From assembly GCF_016595435.1 (NCBI RefSeq), contig NZ_JAENIJ010000003.1, forward strand, positions 124,001-188,000: a stretch of 64,000 bases of DNA, given 5' to 3'. The stretch's first letter is position 1, and every line of letters starts with the position of its first letter. Both the position numbers and the translations under genes were made by a program. The stretch comes from Luteolibacter pohnpeiensis (GTDB lineage Bacteria; Verrucomicrobiota; Verrucomicrobiia; Verrucomicrobiales; Akkermansiaceae). The notes under the pieces are model-generated. The model was not told where the DNA came from. It saw nothing but the letters and a program-made list of their open reading frames with translations, and ran no database searches. Of this stretch, positions 1 to 7,626 are shown piece by piece.

Positions 1-1794
1 GCCGGTGAAGCGAAGGCTCTGGCAAAGCTGAATCATCCGAATATCATCACGTTGCACGAGTTTGGACGGACCGATAACGGACTGTATTTTATCGTCATGG
101 AGTTCGTCAACGGGGTCAACCTCGCGCAGTTGATGAAAGCGGAGAGGATTTCATCGCGAGAGGCATTGTCGATTGTTTCGACGATTTGCGATGCCCTGCA
201 GTTTGCACATGACCACGGCATTGTTCATCGCGACATCAAGCCGGAGAATATTTTGTTAGATCGGGCTGGCAAAGTGAAGGTCGCTGATTTTGGACTGGCA
301 AAATTGATCCAAGCCGACTCGGAAACAGAGCATGAGCCGAATGATTCATCCGCGAGCGGGTTGACCGAGGTTGGAAAAGTCATGGGAACTCCGGCTTACA
401 TGGCGCCTGAGCAATCCGAGCGGCCAGCTGAGGTCGATCATCGTGCGGATATCTATGCACTGGGAGTGGTTTTCTATCAAATGCTAACCGGTGAGCTTCC
501 GGGGCGGCAGATGAAGAACATCAAGCGTGTGCAAATCGATGTTCGACTGAACGAAATCGTGCTGCGTGCCTTGGCGAAAGATCCTGCGAATCGATTTGAG
601 AACGTCACTGAGATGAAAACTTATATCCAAGACTCAATGATGTGTGTATCTGTAAAAGATAAGGTTGTCAAAAAATACCGTAGATTGCTGTTGGTTTCAG
701 GTTGCATGTTCTCGGTTGCTGTAGTGATTTTCTTGGTATATTACATTAATAAAAGGATCAAGGTTTCTGTTGCTTGGAAAGATTCTACGAGTTCCCAGAA
801 TCAAGCTGTTGCGAATAAACCTCCTGCGCGGATATATAGTTCTCAGGATGAGATTTCGTTTTTGTTTGATCGAATAGCGATCGCAGAAGCCAATGTTCGT
901 TTTCCAGATGGTCATCCTCTTCGGATTCGAGCGCAGGAGCATTTTGACGATTTATATAAAAGGATGCCGGATATATCTGGTGATAGAATTGGATATTGGG
1001 CGAAGGATTTCTACGCTAGTACTCAAAAGGATAGAGGAAACTTTGCGAAATCACAACCGAATGCGCATCTTGAAATCGCACTGCTGGACGCGCGTATCGC
1101 GGAATTCAATAAGTGGAAGTCTGGAGATGATGGTTTCCAGTTGATGTCTGAGAATGTTTTAACTGCCGGATTGCCGTCCCACGAAAAACAAGCGCGTGCT
1201 TGGCTGAGTTTGATTGATGCTGGCCAATATGGTCTCGCATGGGACTCGTCGTCGGATGCGATGAAGTCTCAATTTTCAAGGAATGATTGGATATTGTTTA
1301 TGATCAAAATGCATGATCCTCTAGGTAAAGTTTTAAGCCGGGGGGATGCATTTGCGGATACTCAGTTTAAGACGAGTGAAGGTAAGATGCGACGATCTAA
1401 AGCATATCTCACTCGGTTTGATTACGGAGGGGGATTGGTTGAGGATCTAGTGATGCTTGAAGTTTCTACGGGGGTGTGGAGGCCATATTCATACGCTATT
1501 CTTCCAAATAATCATACTATCGATCTGTGGATTAATGTTACTGTTCTCGGTGAGGTTGGGGCGACAGGGGTGCTCAAGCTAAATCCTAATGCGACGTTGC
1601 TGGATGCAATCGCTGAAGCGGGAGGGCTGACTGTTAAAGCGAATCCGAAGAAAATTTCCATTTCTGAGAAAAATGATTCTTCCCAGCTGCCTCAACTAGG
1701 ATTATATAATTTTAATGAAATTCTGGCTGGTCAGGCAATAAATCCAGGATTGACTGAGGGTTCGGTCATTGTTGTTCCTGCGCGCAATATGTAA
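1..1794 (+). CDS. Membrane Ser/Thr protein kinase with extracytoplasmic DUF4019-like and SLBB domains (5' partial)
   Basis: The frame is open at base 1 (AGEAKALAKLNHPNI...), so the start and the ATP-binding loop lie outside the window; 597 residues are visible. Residues about 1-190 are a Hanks-type kinase: HRDIKPEN catalytic loop (Asp near 78), DFG near 96-98, MAPEQ at the end of the activation segment, and DIYALGV. One membrane helix (about 229-250) places the rest outside the cytoplasm. That part has a DUF4019-like stretch (about 385-490, ARAWLSLIDAGQYGLAW) and ends in an SLBB beta-grasp domain (about 495-595). The kinase should phosphorylate Ser/Thr in the cytoplasm in response to something sensed outside; the ligand is unknown. 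The part after the kinase domain is AT-richer than the kinase part. The next gene encodes a second SLBB domain and may be its partner. Confidence 0.9.
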   Translation, partial: AGEAKALAKLNHPNIITLHEFGRTDNGLYFIVMEFVNGVNLAQLMKAERISSREALSIVSTICDALQFAHDHGIVHRDIKPENILLDRAGKVKVADFGLAKLIQADSETEHEPNDSSASGLTEVGKVMGTPAYMAPEQSERPAEVDHRADIYALGVVFYQMLTGELPGRQMKNIKRVQIDVRLNEIVLRALAKDPANRFENVTEMKTYIQDSMMCVSVKDKVVKKYRRLLLVSGCMFSVAVVIFLVYYINKRIKVSVAWKDSTSSQNQAVANKPPARIYSSQDEISFLFDRIAIAEANVRFPDGHPLRIRAQEHFDDLYKRMPDISGDRIGYWAKDFYASTQKDRGNFAKSQPNAHLEIALLDARIAEFNKWKSGDDGFQLMSENVLTAGLPSHEKQARAWLSLIDAGQYGLAWDSSSDAMKSQFSRNDWILFMIKMHDPLGKVLSRGDAFADTQFKTSEGKMRRSKAYLTRFDYGGGLVEDLVMLEVSTGVWRPYSYAILPNNHTIDLWINVTVLGEVGATGVLKLNPNATLLDAIAEAGGLTVKANPKKISISEKNDSSQLPQLGLYNFNEILAGQAINPGLTEGSVIVVPARNM

Positions 1795-1815
1795 AAATTT
1801 ATTATAATAGTTATT

Positions 1816-2490
1816 GTGAATATTATTTATCCTATTCAATCCGTGCTTGTTTACTTGGCGATGTGCTTCTCGTCACAAAATGTGGACCGTATCACAGTTA
1901 AGGGGCCAAACATCGAAGCGGTAGAGCTTGTTCGCGATGGAGACGTATGGAAAAATAGTGATGGTTCGCGCTTTTTGATCGAAAATGGTCAACTTGAGAT
2001 TTCTAGAGAATCTGGAAATGAGGTGCTCCCAATACATGAATTTATACCAGAGTTGAAAGATCATAATTGGGTGGATGCTCCAACGGTTTCTATGATGGAT
2101 GGGACTTTGAGCAAGGATGAGGACGGTTTTACTTTTAAGATTAAGGTGGCAGGTGGAGATCAGATCGATACTTACTCGATTAATTATAAAGCCTCTGCGC
2201 CGAAGCAGGAATTGGCTGCGCTCGGTGAGATTCGCATCAATGTTTTGGGAGCGGTTAGAGTGCCTGGAGTTTATAAAGTTGCGGGTAACGGATCGCTGAT
2301 CGATGCGATAGCTACAGCTGGGGGATTCGGGGAGAAAGCCAACTCAAAAAAAGTTTCAATAGTGCGGGGGCCTGCGGGTGAAATTCCCAACGTAACCTAT
2401 TTCAATGTTGAATCCATGCTTGATGGTAAAAATCCTGCGCCTGCTCTGAAAGAGAGGGACACTATATATGTATATGAGAGGATTTTCTAA
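1816..2490 (+). CDS. Small exported SLBB-domain protein
   Basis: A 224-residue protein with a GTG start 21 bp after the kinase gene, so probably cotranscribed. The N-terminus (IIYPIQSVLVYLAMCFSS) looks like a signal peptide or anchor. Residues about 25-130 match nothing I recognise. Residues about 135-224 form an SLBB domain (INVLGAVRVPGVYKV, then LIDAIATAGGFGEKAN) closely resembling the C-terminus of the upstream kinase (LLDAIAEAGGLTVKAN). SLBB domains bind soluble ligands or polysaccharide-export partners. The shared domain suggests that the two proteins recognise the same ligand or each other outside the membrane, or arose by duplication. Base composition is AT-rich, like the distal part of the kinase gene. 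Confidence 0.75.
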   Translation: MNIIYPIQSVLVYLAMCFSSQNVDRITVKGPNIEAVELVRDGDVWKNSDGSRFLIENGQLEISRESGNEVLPIHEFIPELKDHNWVDAPTVSMMDGTLSKDEDGFTFKIKVAGGDQIDTYSINYKASAPKQELAALGEIRINVLGAVRVPGVYKVAGNGSLIDAIATAGGFGEKANSKKVSIVRGPAGEIPNVTYFNVESMLDGKNPAPALKERDTIYVYERIF

Positions 2491-2587
2491 GTTGGTTATT
2501 TTGTCGATTGCTTAGATGTCGAAGCTTCATTCTTTTAGATGCTTGATTCATTGAAGACTGCTGTAGAAGCAATTTCCCTTTTTCGAG

Positions 2588-3319
2588 ATGATGGAGAGCC
2601 GTGAGAATAGAGACATTTTTGCCACCACCCGCTGGACCATGGTCATGGCGGCGGGCGATCGGGAATCCGCTTCTTCAGATGCGGCGTTGCAATCGTTATG
2701 TTCGATTTATTGGTTTCCTCTGTATGCTTATATCCGGCGTCGAGGTTATACCAAGGAGGATGCGGAAGATCGCACACAGGAATTCATTGTCGGGTTGCTC
2801 GCTCGTGAGGATTTGTCAGGCTTGGATCGAAGCCGGGGAAAGTTCCGTGCTTTTTTGTTGGCATCCTTGAAGCATTTTCTCGCGAACCAACATGCGAAAT
2901 CCAACCGGCAAAAAAGAGGTGGGCATTTGACTCATCTGTCGCTCGATTGGCAATCGGCAGATCATCGATTCCAGGTGGTTGATGACCAGCAGCCCTCACC
3001 TGATCTTGCGTTTGACCGGGAGTGGGCGATCACTTTGTTAGAGCAGGTGCTTGCCAAGCTCAGGCGTGAAGCTGAAGCGAGTGGCACGGTAGATCGCTTC
3101 GACGCCCTGAAATCCTATTTGAGCCTGGCTAAAGGGGAAATGTCTTATGGGCAGAAAGCTGCGGAGCTAGGTTGGGAAGAGGGAGCTGTGCGCGTTGCAG
3201 TGCATCGCCTGCGCAAGCGCTACCGATCCATGCTCAAATTGGAGATCAGCAAGACTTTGGATGACCCAGAAATGGTCGACGAGGAACTGGAAGTCTTGAT
3301 GGCCTCGTTTTCGGGATGA
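2588..3319 (+). CDS. RNA polymerase sigma factor, ECF-like (planctomycete/verrucomicrobial type)
   Basis: A 243-residue sigma-70-family protein that directs RNA polymerase to a specialised promoter set. Sigma region 2 is at about residues 35-90 (YWFPLYAYIRRRGYTKEDAE, then TQEFIVGLL). Region 4 with its helix-turn-helix is at about 175-220 (YGQKAAELGWEEGAVRVAVH, then RLRKRYRSML). The long linker and the opening FATTRWTMV are typical of sigma factors encoded beside Ser/Thr kinases in Planctomycetes and Verrucomicrobia. Here it lies 97 bp downstream of the SLBB/kinase pair on the same strand, so kinase control of this sigma factor is plausible but inferred. Two in-frame ATGs (2588 and 2591) make the exact start uncertain. 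No anti-sigma gene is adjacent; a convergent gene follows. Confidence 0.85.
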   Translation: MMESRENRDIFATTRWTMVMAAGDRESASSDAALQSLCSIYWFPLYAYIRRRGYTKEDAEDRTQEFIVGLLAREDLSGLDRSRGKFRAFLLASLKHFLANQHAKSNRQKRGGHLTHLSLDWQSADHRFQVVDDQQPSPDLAFDREWAITLLEQVLAKLRREAEASGTVDRFDALKSYLSLAKGEMSYGQKAAELGWEEGAVRVAVHRLRKRYRSMLKLEISKTLDDPEMVDEELEVLMASFSG

Positions 3320-3357
3320 CTTGGGTATGGTCGTTTCGCGGAAACTTTGCTGTCAAG

Positions 3358-3999
3358 TCAGGCCCTTCTTCTGCGGGCCATGGCCATCGAGATCGTAGCG
3401 ATAAGCAGGAGTGAACCAGATGGCTCAGGAATTTGCTGAAGGGTTCCAACGATGATACCTGATGACGTTGCAGTGGCGCTTTCGGTCACAACCAATTCAC
3501 CTGCGACATTGGTGACGAGTGACCAACCATAAAGGTCGTCATCGCTTGGGGATAGGCCGGGAGTTCCTGGTATGGTCCGGTCGTCCCAATAGGCGATATA
3601 TTGGCTTTCGCCGGGTTGCAGGGTGAGGGTGTTTTCGCCTGGCGTGTTGAGATTGGTGACGAACGAGGCCTGTGAATTGACGTAAGTGGCATCAAAGATC
3701 GTCCCCTGCTCGACTATGAATAGACTGTAAACTTCGGCGATTCCCGCGTAGCGGAAAAGGAAAGTCGACGATGAAGTAAATTCAACCTGCAGTAAAAAAA
3801 GTCCATCTCCAGGGACGGCGGTTTGGGTGAGAATGAATTGGTGGTCAAACGGCAGATTGACGATCTCGATATCTGGCGGAGCGGTCGTCGGGGTGACGAT
3901 CATTGCGTCATTTTCGATCACAGCGGCGCTGACGAATTGGGCGGATGTAGCCGATAAGATAAGTGCTAGTAGTTGAGCCTTTCGTAAAATCCGAGTCAT
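3358..3999 (-). CDS. PEP-CTERM sorting-domain secreted protein
   Basis: A 213-residue exported protein. The N-terminus is a signal peptide (basic MTRILRKAQ, then hydrophobic LLALILSATSA). The C-terminus is a classic PEP-CTERM tripartite signal: QIPEPSGS, a hydrophobic helix (LLLIATISMAMA) and RRRR. That signal is recognised by an exosortase, which is not in this window. The middle (about 30-185) is a Thr/Ser-rich, probably beta-sandwich region without a recognised family. It is convergent with the sigma-factor gene (38 bp between stops) and followed on the other side by rnhA. Function beyond surface or extracellular location is unknown. Confidence 0.85.
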   Translation of the reverse strand: MTRILRKAQLLALILSATSAQFVSAAVIENDAMIVTPTTAPPDIEIVNLPFDHQFILTQTAVPGDGLFLLQVEFTSSSTFLFRYAGIAEVYSLFIVEQGTIFDATYVNSQASFVTNLNTPGENTLTLQPGESQYIAYWDDRTIPGTPGLSPSDDDLYGWSLVTNVAGELVVTESATATSSGIIVGTLQQIPEPSGSLLLIATISMAMARRRRA

Positions 4000-4045
4000 T
4001 AAACGCAGCTTGAACTATAACTGACGCTAGGAGCAAGTGATTTCG

Positions 4046-4513
4046 TCAACCCGCAATAAAGCCCGGGTCTTCGATCAGCTTCCCACCTGCTATCGCGAGG
4101 TTCGCGAGCTCGTCGCAGCGTTCGTTTTCCTTGTGGCCGGCGTGGCCTTTGACCCAGCGAAGCTCGATCTGATGGGGAGCCATCACTTTTTCTAACAATT
4201 GCCACAAATCCTGGTTCTTGACGGGTTCCTTCGAGGCTGTTTTCCAACCGCGTTTTTTCCAACCGGCCAGCCAATTTTTGGAAATGGCATCCACCAGGTA
4301 TTTCGAATCCGAGTGAAGCTCGACCTGGCAGGGTTCTTTCAGCGCGGCCAGGGCGGCGATGGCTGCCCGGAGTTCCATCCGGTTATTGGTTGTATGTTTG
4401 TAACCTGCAGAGAGTTCCATGCGGTGGCGGCCGGATACCAGCACCGCTCCATAGCCTCCTGGTCCTGGGTTTCCTTTGCAGCCGCCGTCGGTGTGGATGA
4501 TCACGCGTTTCAT
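4046..4513 (-). CDS. rnhA: Ribonuclease HI
   Basis: A 155-residue cytoplasmic enzyme, the usual RNase HI length. It cuts the RNA strand of RNA-DNA hybrids, for example R-loops and primers. All four metal-binding acidic positions are visible: Asp in [11 protein letters not shown] near the start, Glu in [12 protein letters not shown], Asp in LHSDSKYL, and Asp in [14 protein letters not shown]. The start ATG (complement of 4511-4513) opens [11 protein letters not shown], the standard N-terminus. It is divergent from the flavoprotein gene; the 68-bp gap holds a small dyad (4523-4535). Confidence 0.97.
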   Translation of the reverse strand: MKRVIIHTDGGCKGNPGPGGYGAVLVSGRHRMELSAGYKHTTNNRMELRAAIAALAALKEPCQVELHSDSKYLVDAISKNWLAGWKKRGWKTASKEPVKNQDLWQLLEKVMAPHQIELRWVKGHAGHKENERCDELANLAIAGGKLIEDPGFIAG

Positions 4514-4581
4514 GGCGGCAGCGTTTCACTGAAACCGGCCATTGCAGAAGTGAAATTTAACAGGAATGATCGTTCCGCCGA

Positions 4582-6132
4582 ATGAATGATGACTCCATGA
4601 AAGCCGAAGCTCCTGCACCCGCGGAACGCTACGACGTCGTGATCCTCGGCGGGGCGCTATCGGGAGCCTCCACGGCGATGTTGCTGCTGAGGCAAAATCC
4701 GGGCATCCGGGTGCTAATCCTCGACCGCGCGGAAAAGCTGAAACGTCGGGTTGGCGAAGCCACGGTCGAAGTCAGCGCGTTTTTCCTCGGCCGCGTGCTT
4801 GGGCTTACTCGCTATCTGAACGAGCATCACATCGCCAAGCAGGGCTTGCGATTCTGGTTCGTGAACGACGAGGTGGAGTCGCTCGATCAAGCGGGCGAAA
4901 TTGGCGCACGTTATCAGGTCCGACTGCCGTCCTATCAATTGGATCGGGCGGAATTGGATGAGGAGGTTCTGCGCCGTGCAACCGAAGCCGGTGCGGAGGT
5001 GAGGCGACCGGTGACGATCAAGGACGTGATGCTGAGCAGCGGTGGCGATCAAACGGTCACTTATTCCACTCAGGACGGATCACGAACCGTTCAGGCACGG
5101 TGGGTCGTCGATGCATCCGGAGTCGCGGCATTCTTGGCACGTAAAAACGGCTGGTGGCGGCGCAATGAAGAGCAGCCGACGGCATCCGCCTGGGCGCGTT
5201 GGAAAGGCACCAAGGATTGGGATGGTCTCGAACTGGCGGAGAAATACCCGCAGTGGGCGAATGCGGTGCATGGCATTCGCGGGACCGCGACGAATCATAT
5301 TTTCGGCGATGGGTGGTGGAGTTGGTGGATTCCGCTGAAAGGCGGCGATACCAGCATCGGCGTCGTATTCGACCAGCGGCTGGTGAACTGGCCGGAGGAG
5401 GGGAAACTTGGCGACAAACTGAAAAACTTCCTGTTAGAAAACCCGATCGCCCGGGAAATCCTCGATGGGGCGGAGTATGATCCTGATGACGTTCACTGGC
5501 GGCGAAACCTCTCCTATTACAGCACCACTTTCGCCGGGGATGGGTTCGTGCTGGTTGGCGATGCTGCAGGATTTCTCGATCCATTTTACAGTCCGGGCAT
5601 GGACTGGATTTCCTTCACCGTTTGCAGTGCTGCCGAACTGATCCGGAAGCAACGCGATGGCGAAGCGATGGCGGCTCCGGTGGAGAAATTCAATCGCGAC
5701 TTTTCAGTCTGCTATCATCGCTGGTTCTCAGCACTCTACAAAGACAAATACGATTATCTCGGTGAGTTCGATTTGATGTATTTGGCGTTCCGGATGGACC
5801 TCAGTCTTTATTATTGGGGCGTGGTGGAGCCGCCGTTCCGCGAAGGCCTGAAAGCCCTGCATGCGCCGCCATTTTCTCCACCGAGCGGCAAATTATTCGG
5901 CACCCTGATGTCGCTCTACAATCGGAGATTTGCCGCGATTGCCCGTCGGCGCAGGAAAATGGGTGAGCTCGGCCGTCGCAATAAGGGCAAGCGTTGTCTC
6001 ATTCCTGGATTCACGCTGGAGCGGAAAGACATGTTCCGCCTGTTCGGGATGTTGGGAAGCTGGGCGATGCTGGAGTTGAAGGAAGGCTGGAAAAGCTGGG
6101 GAGATTCGGCCCGATCGGAGACCGGCGCTTGA
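4582..6132 (+). CDS. FAD-dependent oxidoreductase of the tryptophan-halogenase superfamily
   Basis: A 516-residue cytosolic flavoprotein. The Rossmann FAD motif is near the N-terminus (VVILGGALSGASTAMLLL), followed by VGEATVE, the position of GVGEAT in flavin-dependent halogenases. The second FAD motif is FVLVGDAAGFLDPFYSPGMD. In between sits WWSWWIPL, which fits the WxWxIP signature that separates flavin halogenases from monooxygenases. A lysine before LRFWF (in IAKQGLRFWF) could correspond to the halogenase catalytic lysine, but I cannot align it rigorously. It may halogenate an aromatic substrate, or be a geranylgeranyl-reductase-like oxidoreductase. No biosynthetic cluster surrounds it. 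The DUF2288 gene follows by 88 bp. Confidence 0.75.
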   Translation: MNDDSMKAEAPAPAERYDVVILGGALSGASTAMLLLRQNPGIRVLILDRAEKLKRRVGEATVEVSAFFLGRVLGLTRYLNEHHIAKQGLRFWFVNDEVESLDQAGEIGARYQVRLPSYQLDRAELDEEVLRRATEAGAEVRRPVTIKDVMLSSGGDQTVTYSTQDGSRTVQARWVVDASGVAAFLARKNGWWRRNEEQPTASAWARWKGTKDWDGLELAEKYPQWANAVHGIRGTATNHIFGDGWWSWWIPLKGGDTSIGVVFDQRLVNWPEEGKLGDKLKNFLLENPIAREILDGAEYDPDDVHWRRNLSYYSTTFAGDGFVLVGDAAGFLDPFYSPGMDWISFTVCSAAELIRKQRDGEAMAAPVEKFNRDFSVCYHRWFSALYKDKYDYLGEFDLMYLAFRMDLSLYYWGVVEPPFREGLKALHAPPFSPPSGKLFGTLMSLYNRRFAAIARRRRKMGELGRRNKGKRCLIPGFTLERKDMFRLFGMLGSWAMLELKEGWKSWGDSARSETGA

Positions 6133-6220
6133 GCTTTTCAAAATCGGCAACTACGGCTCGGGCATGATTTCGCCAGATTCATCGACATCGGGAGAACCCG
6201 CAGGCAGCGGCTCATCGGGC

Positions 6221-6544
6221 ATGAAATACCTGCTGCTTGGCAAGGACGAGAGCACGGACCAGGAAAAACTCGCCAAATACAAAGGCGAGGTCGATTGGAC
6301 TTACCTCAAGCCGCACTTCGAGCGTGGTTGCCTATTTTTTGTCGATCCGGATGCCAAACTGGAAGAAGTCGGCGCGGCCATCGCTGCGAACGAGACCGAG
6401 CGCGTCCAAAACTGGCTAGCCTCGGGGGATTTGGTGAAAATCGAAGCGCTGCACGCAAACCAGTGGGAAGGCGGCACGACACAGTTCGAGGCGCTGGTGG
6501 TTTCGCCCTTTGTCCTGTGTCGGCCGGTGGTTTCCCGCGGTTAA
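6221..6544 (+). CDS. DUF2288 family protein
   Basis: A small cytosolic protein (107 residues from the ATG at 6221, MKYLLLGKDES). An upstream in-frame start at 6164 would add a Ser/Gly-rich, non-conserved leader, so I prefer 6221. The body matches the DUF2288 pattern: LAKYKGEVDWTYLKPHFERG, then VDPDAKLEEVGAAIAANE, WLASGDLVKI, and the ending FEALVVSPFVL. No biochemical role is known for the family. It follows the flavoprotein gene and converges with manA (13 bp between stops). Confidence 0.8.
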   Translation: MKYLLLGKDESTDQEKLAKYKGEVDWTYLKPHFERGCLFFVDPDAKLEEVGAAIAANETERVQNWLASGDLVKIEALHANQWEGGTTQFEALVVSPFVLCRPVVSRG

Positions 6545-6557
6545 ATTGTTTCAAAGG

Positions 6558-7556
6558 CTAAACCGTCGGCAGCGTGATCTGCAGAATGGTCGAGCTGTCA
6601 GTTGCTTCCAGCGGATCCGCGCCGTGGGGCAGCAACAGGAAGCTGCCCATCGGAAATTCACGCCTGCCTGCCGATTTCAGGCAGCCGTCGACTACGGAGA
6701 TGATGGAGAAATTTCCTGGAGATGGGTTGGTGACGGTCTGGCCGGTGTGCAGCGATTTGCGATCGGTCTTGAAATACGGGCAGGTCGCCAGGTTGTCGCC
6801 GTCTGGCGTGTCCATGGTCGGCTCGAAATCATCGAAATCGATGCTGGCGAGCGATTGCACGACGTGAAGTTCGCGCGGCTTGCCGTCGAGCCCCTGGCGG
6901 TTCCAATCGAACACGCGGTAGGTGGTGTCCGAATTTTGCTGGATTTCGTGGATGAGGAAACCGGCACCGATCGCATGAAGGCGGCCGGACGGAATGAAAA
7001 TTGAATCACCGGGATTCGGTGAAATCGCGTGGACCTTGTCCTCGACAGTGCCGTCCTGAATCGATTTCTCGAAATCCTCGCGGCTCACCCCGTTTTTCAG
7101 ACCGACATAAAGTTTCGCGCCGGGATCGCAATCCGCGATGACCCACATTTCGGTCTTCGGCTCGCCATTCAGGCTGGCAGCCAGGTCCACTGGCGGGTGC
7201 ACCTGGATGGACAGATCGTCACGGGCGTCGAGCACTTTGATCAAAATCGGGAACCTTTCGGAGTCCGGCAGATTTTCGCCAAAGACCTCGCTGCGGTGAT
7301 TCGTCCAGAGGTCGTGCAGCGATTTGCCGGCGTAAGGCCCAGCGGTGACGATCGACTGTTCGCCTTCGCGATCCACGACTTCCCAAGACTCCCCGTAGGG
7401 GTTTTCTGCGTCCGGGAGTTCGCGGGAGTAAAAGTTTTCGAGTTTGCGTCCGCCCCAAACGCGTTGCATGTATAGGGGCTCAAAGGTGATGGGTTCCATG
7501 CGGAGCTGTGTTTTACCGGCAGGCGATCTGGATTGCAAACCTTGAGGCGTCGACAT
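6558..7556 (-). CDS. manA: Mannose-6-phosphate isomerase, class I (cupin)
   Basis: A 332-residue (or 313-residue) cytosolic zinc enzyme interconverting fructose-6-phosphate and mannose-6-phosphate, feeding GDP-sugar synthesis. Residues typical of the family are visible: YMQRVWGGRKLENF, YGESWEVVDRE, the zinc-binding QVHP, the Glu of KTEMWVI, and His in IPSGRLHAIGAG followed by EIQQNSDTTYRVFDW. The homologous region starts at MEPITFEPLYMQRVWGG, so the ATG at 7499 may be the true start; the one at 7556 adds a 19-residue polar leader. It is divergent from tamB (70 bp between the longer start and tamB). Confidence 0.93.
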   Translation of the reverse strand: MSTPQGLQSRSPAGKTQLRMEPITFEPLYMQRVWGGRKLENFYSRELPDAENPYGESWEVVDREGEQSIVTAGPYAGKSLHDLWTNHRSEVFGENLPDSERFPILIKVLDARDDLSIQVHPPVDLAASLNGEPKTEMWVIADCDPGAKLYVGLKNGVSREDFEKSIQDGTVEDKVHAISPNPGDSIFIPSGRLHAIGAGFLIHEIQQNSDTTYRVFDWNRQGLDGKPRELHVVQSLASIDFDDFEPTMDTPDGDNLATCPYFKTDRKSLHTGQTVTNPSPGNFSIISVVDGCLKSAGRREFPMGSFLLLPHGADPLEATDSSTILQITLPTV

Positions 7557-7626
7557 GGCGATGTAGCGAGAGGTGGTCTAGGTGGTTGACGATTGAACAA
7601 TAAAATCCTAATTCGTTTGAACCAAA

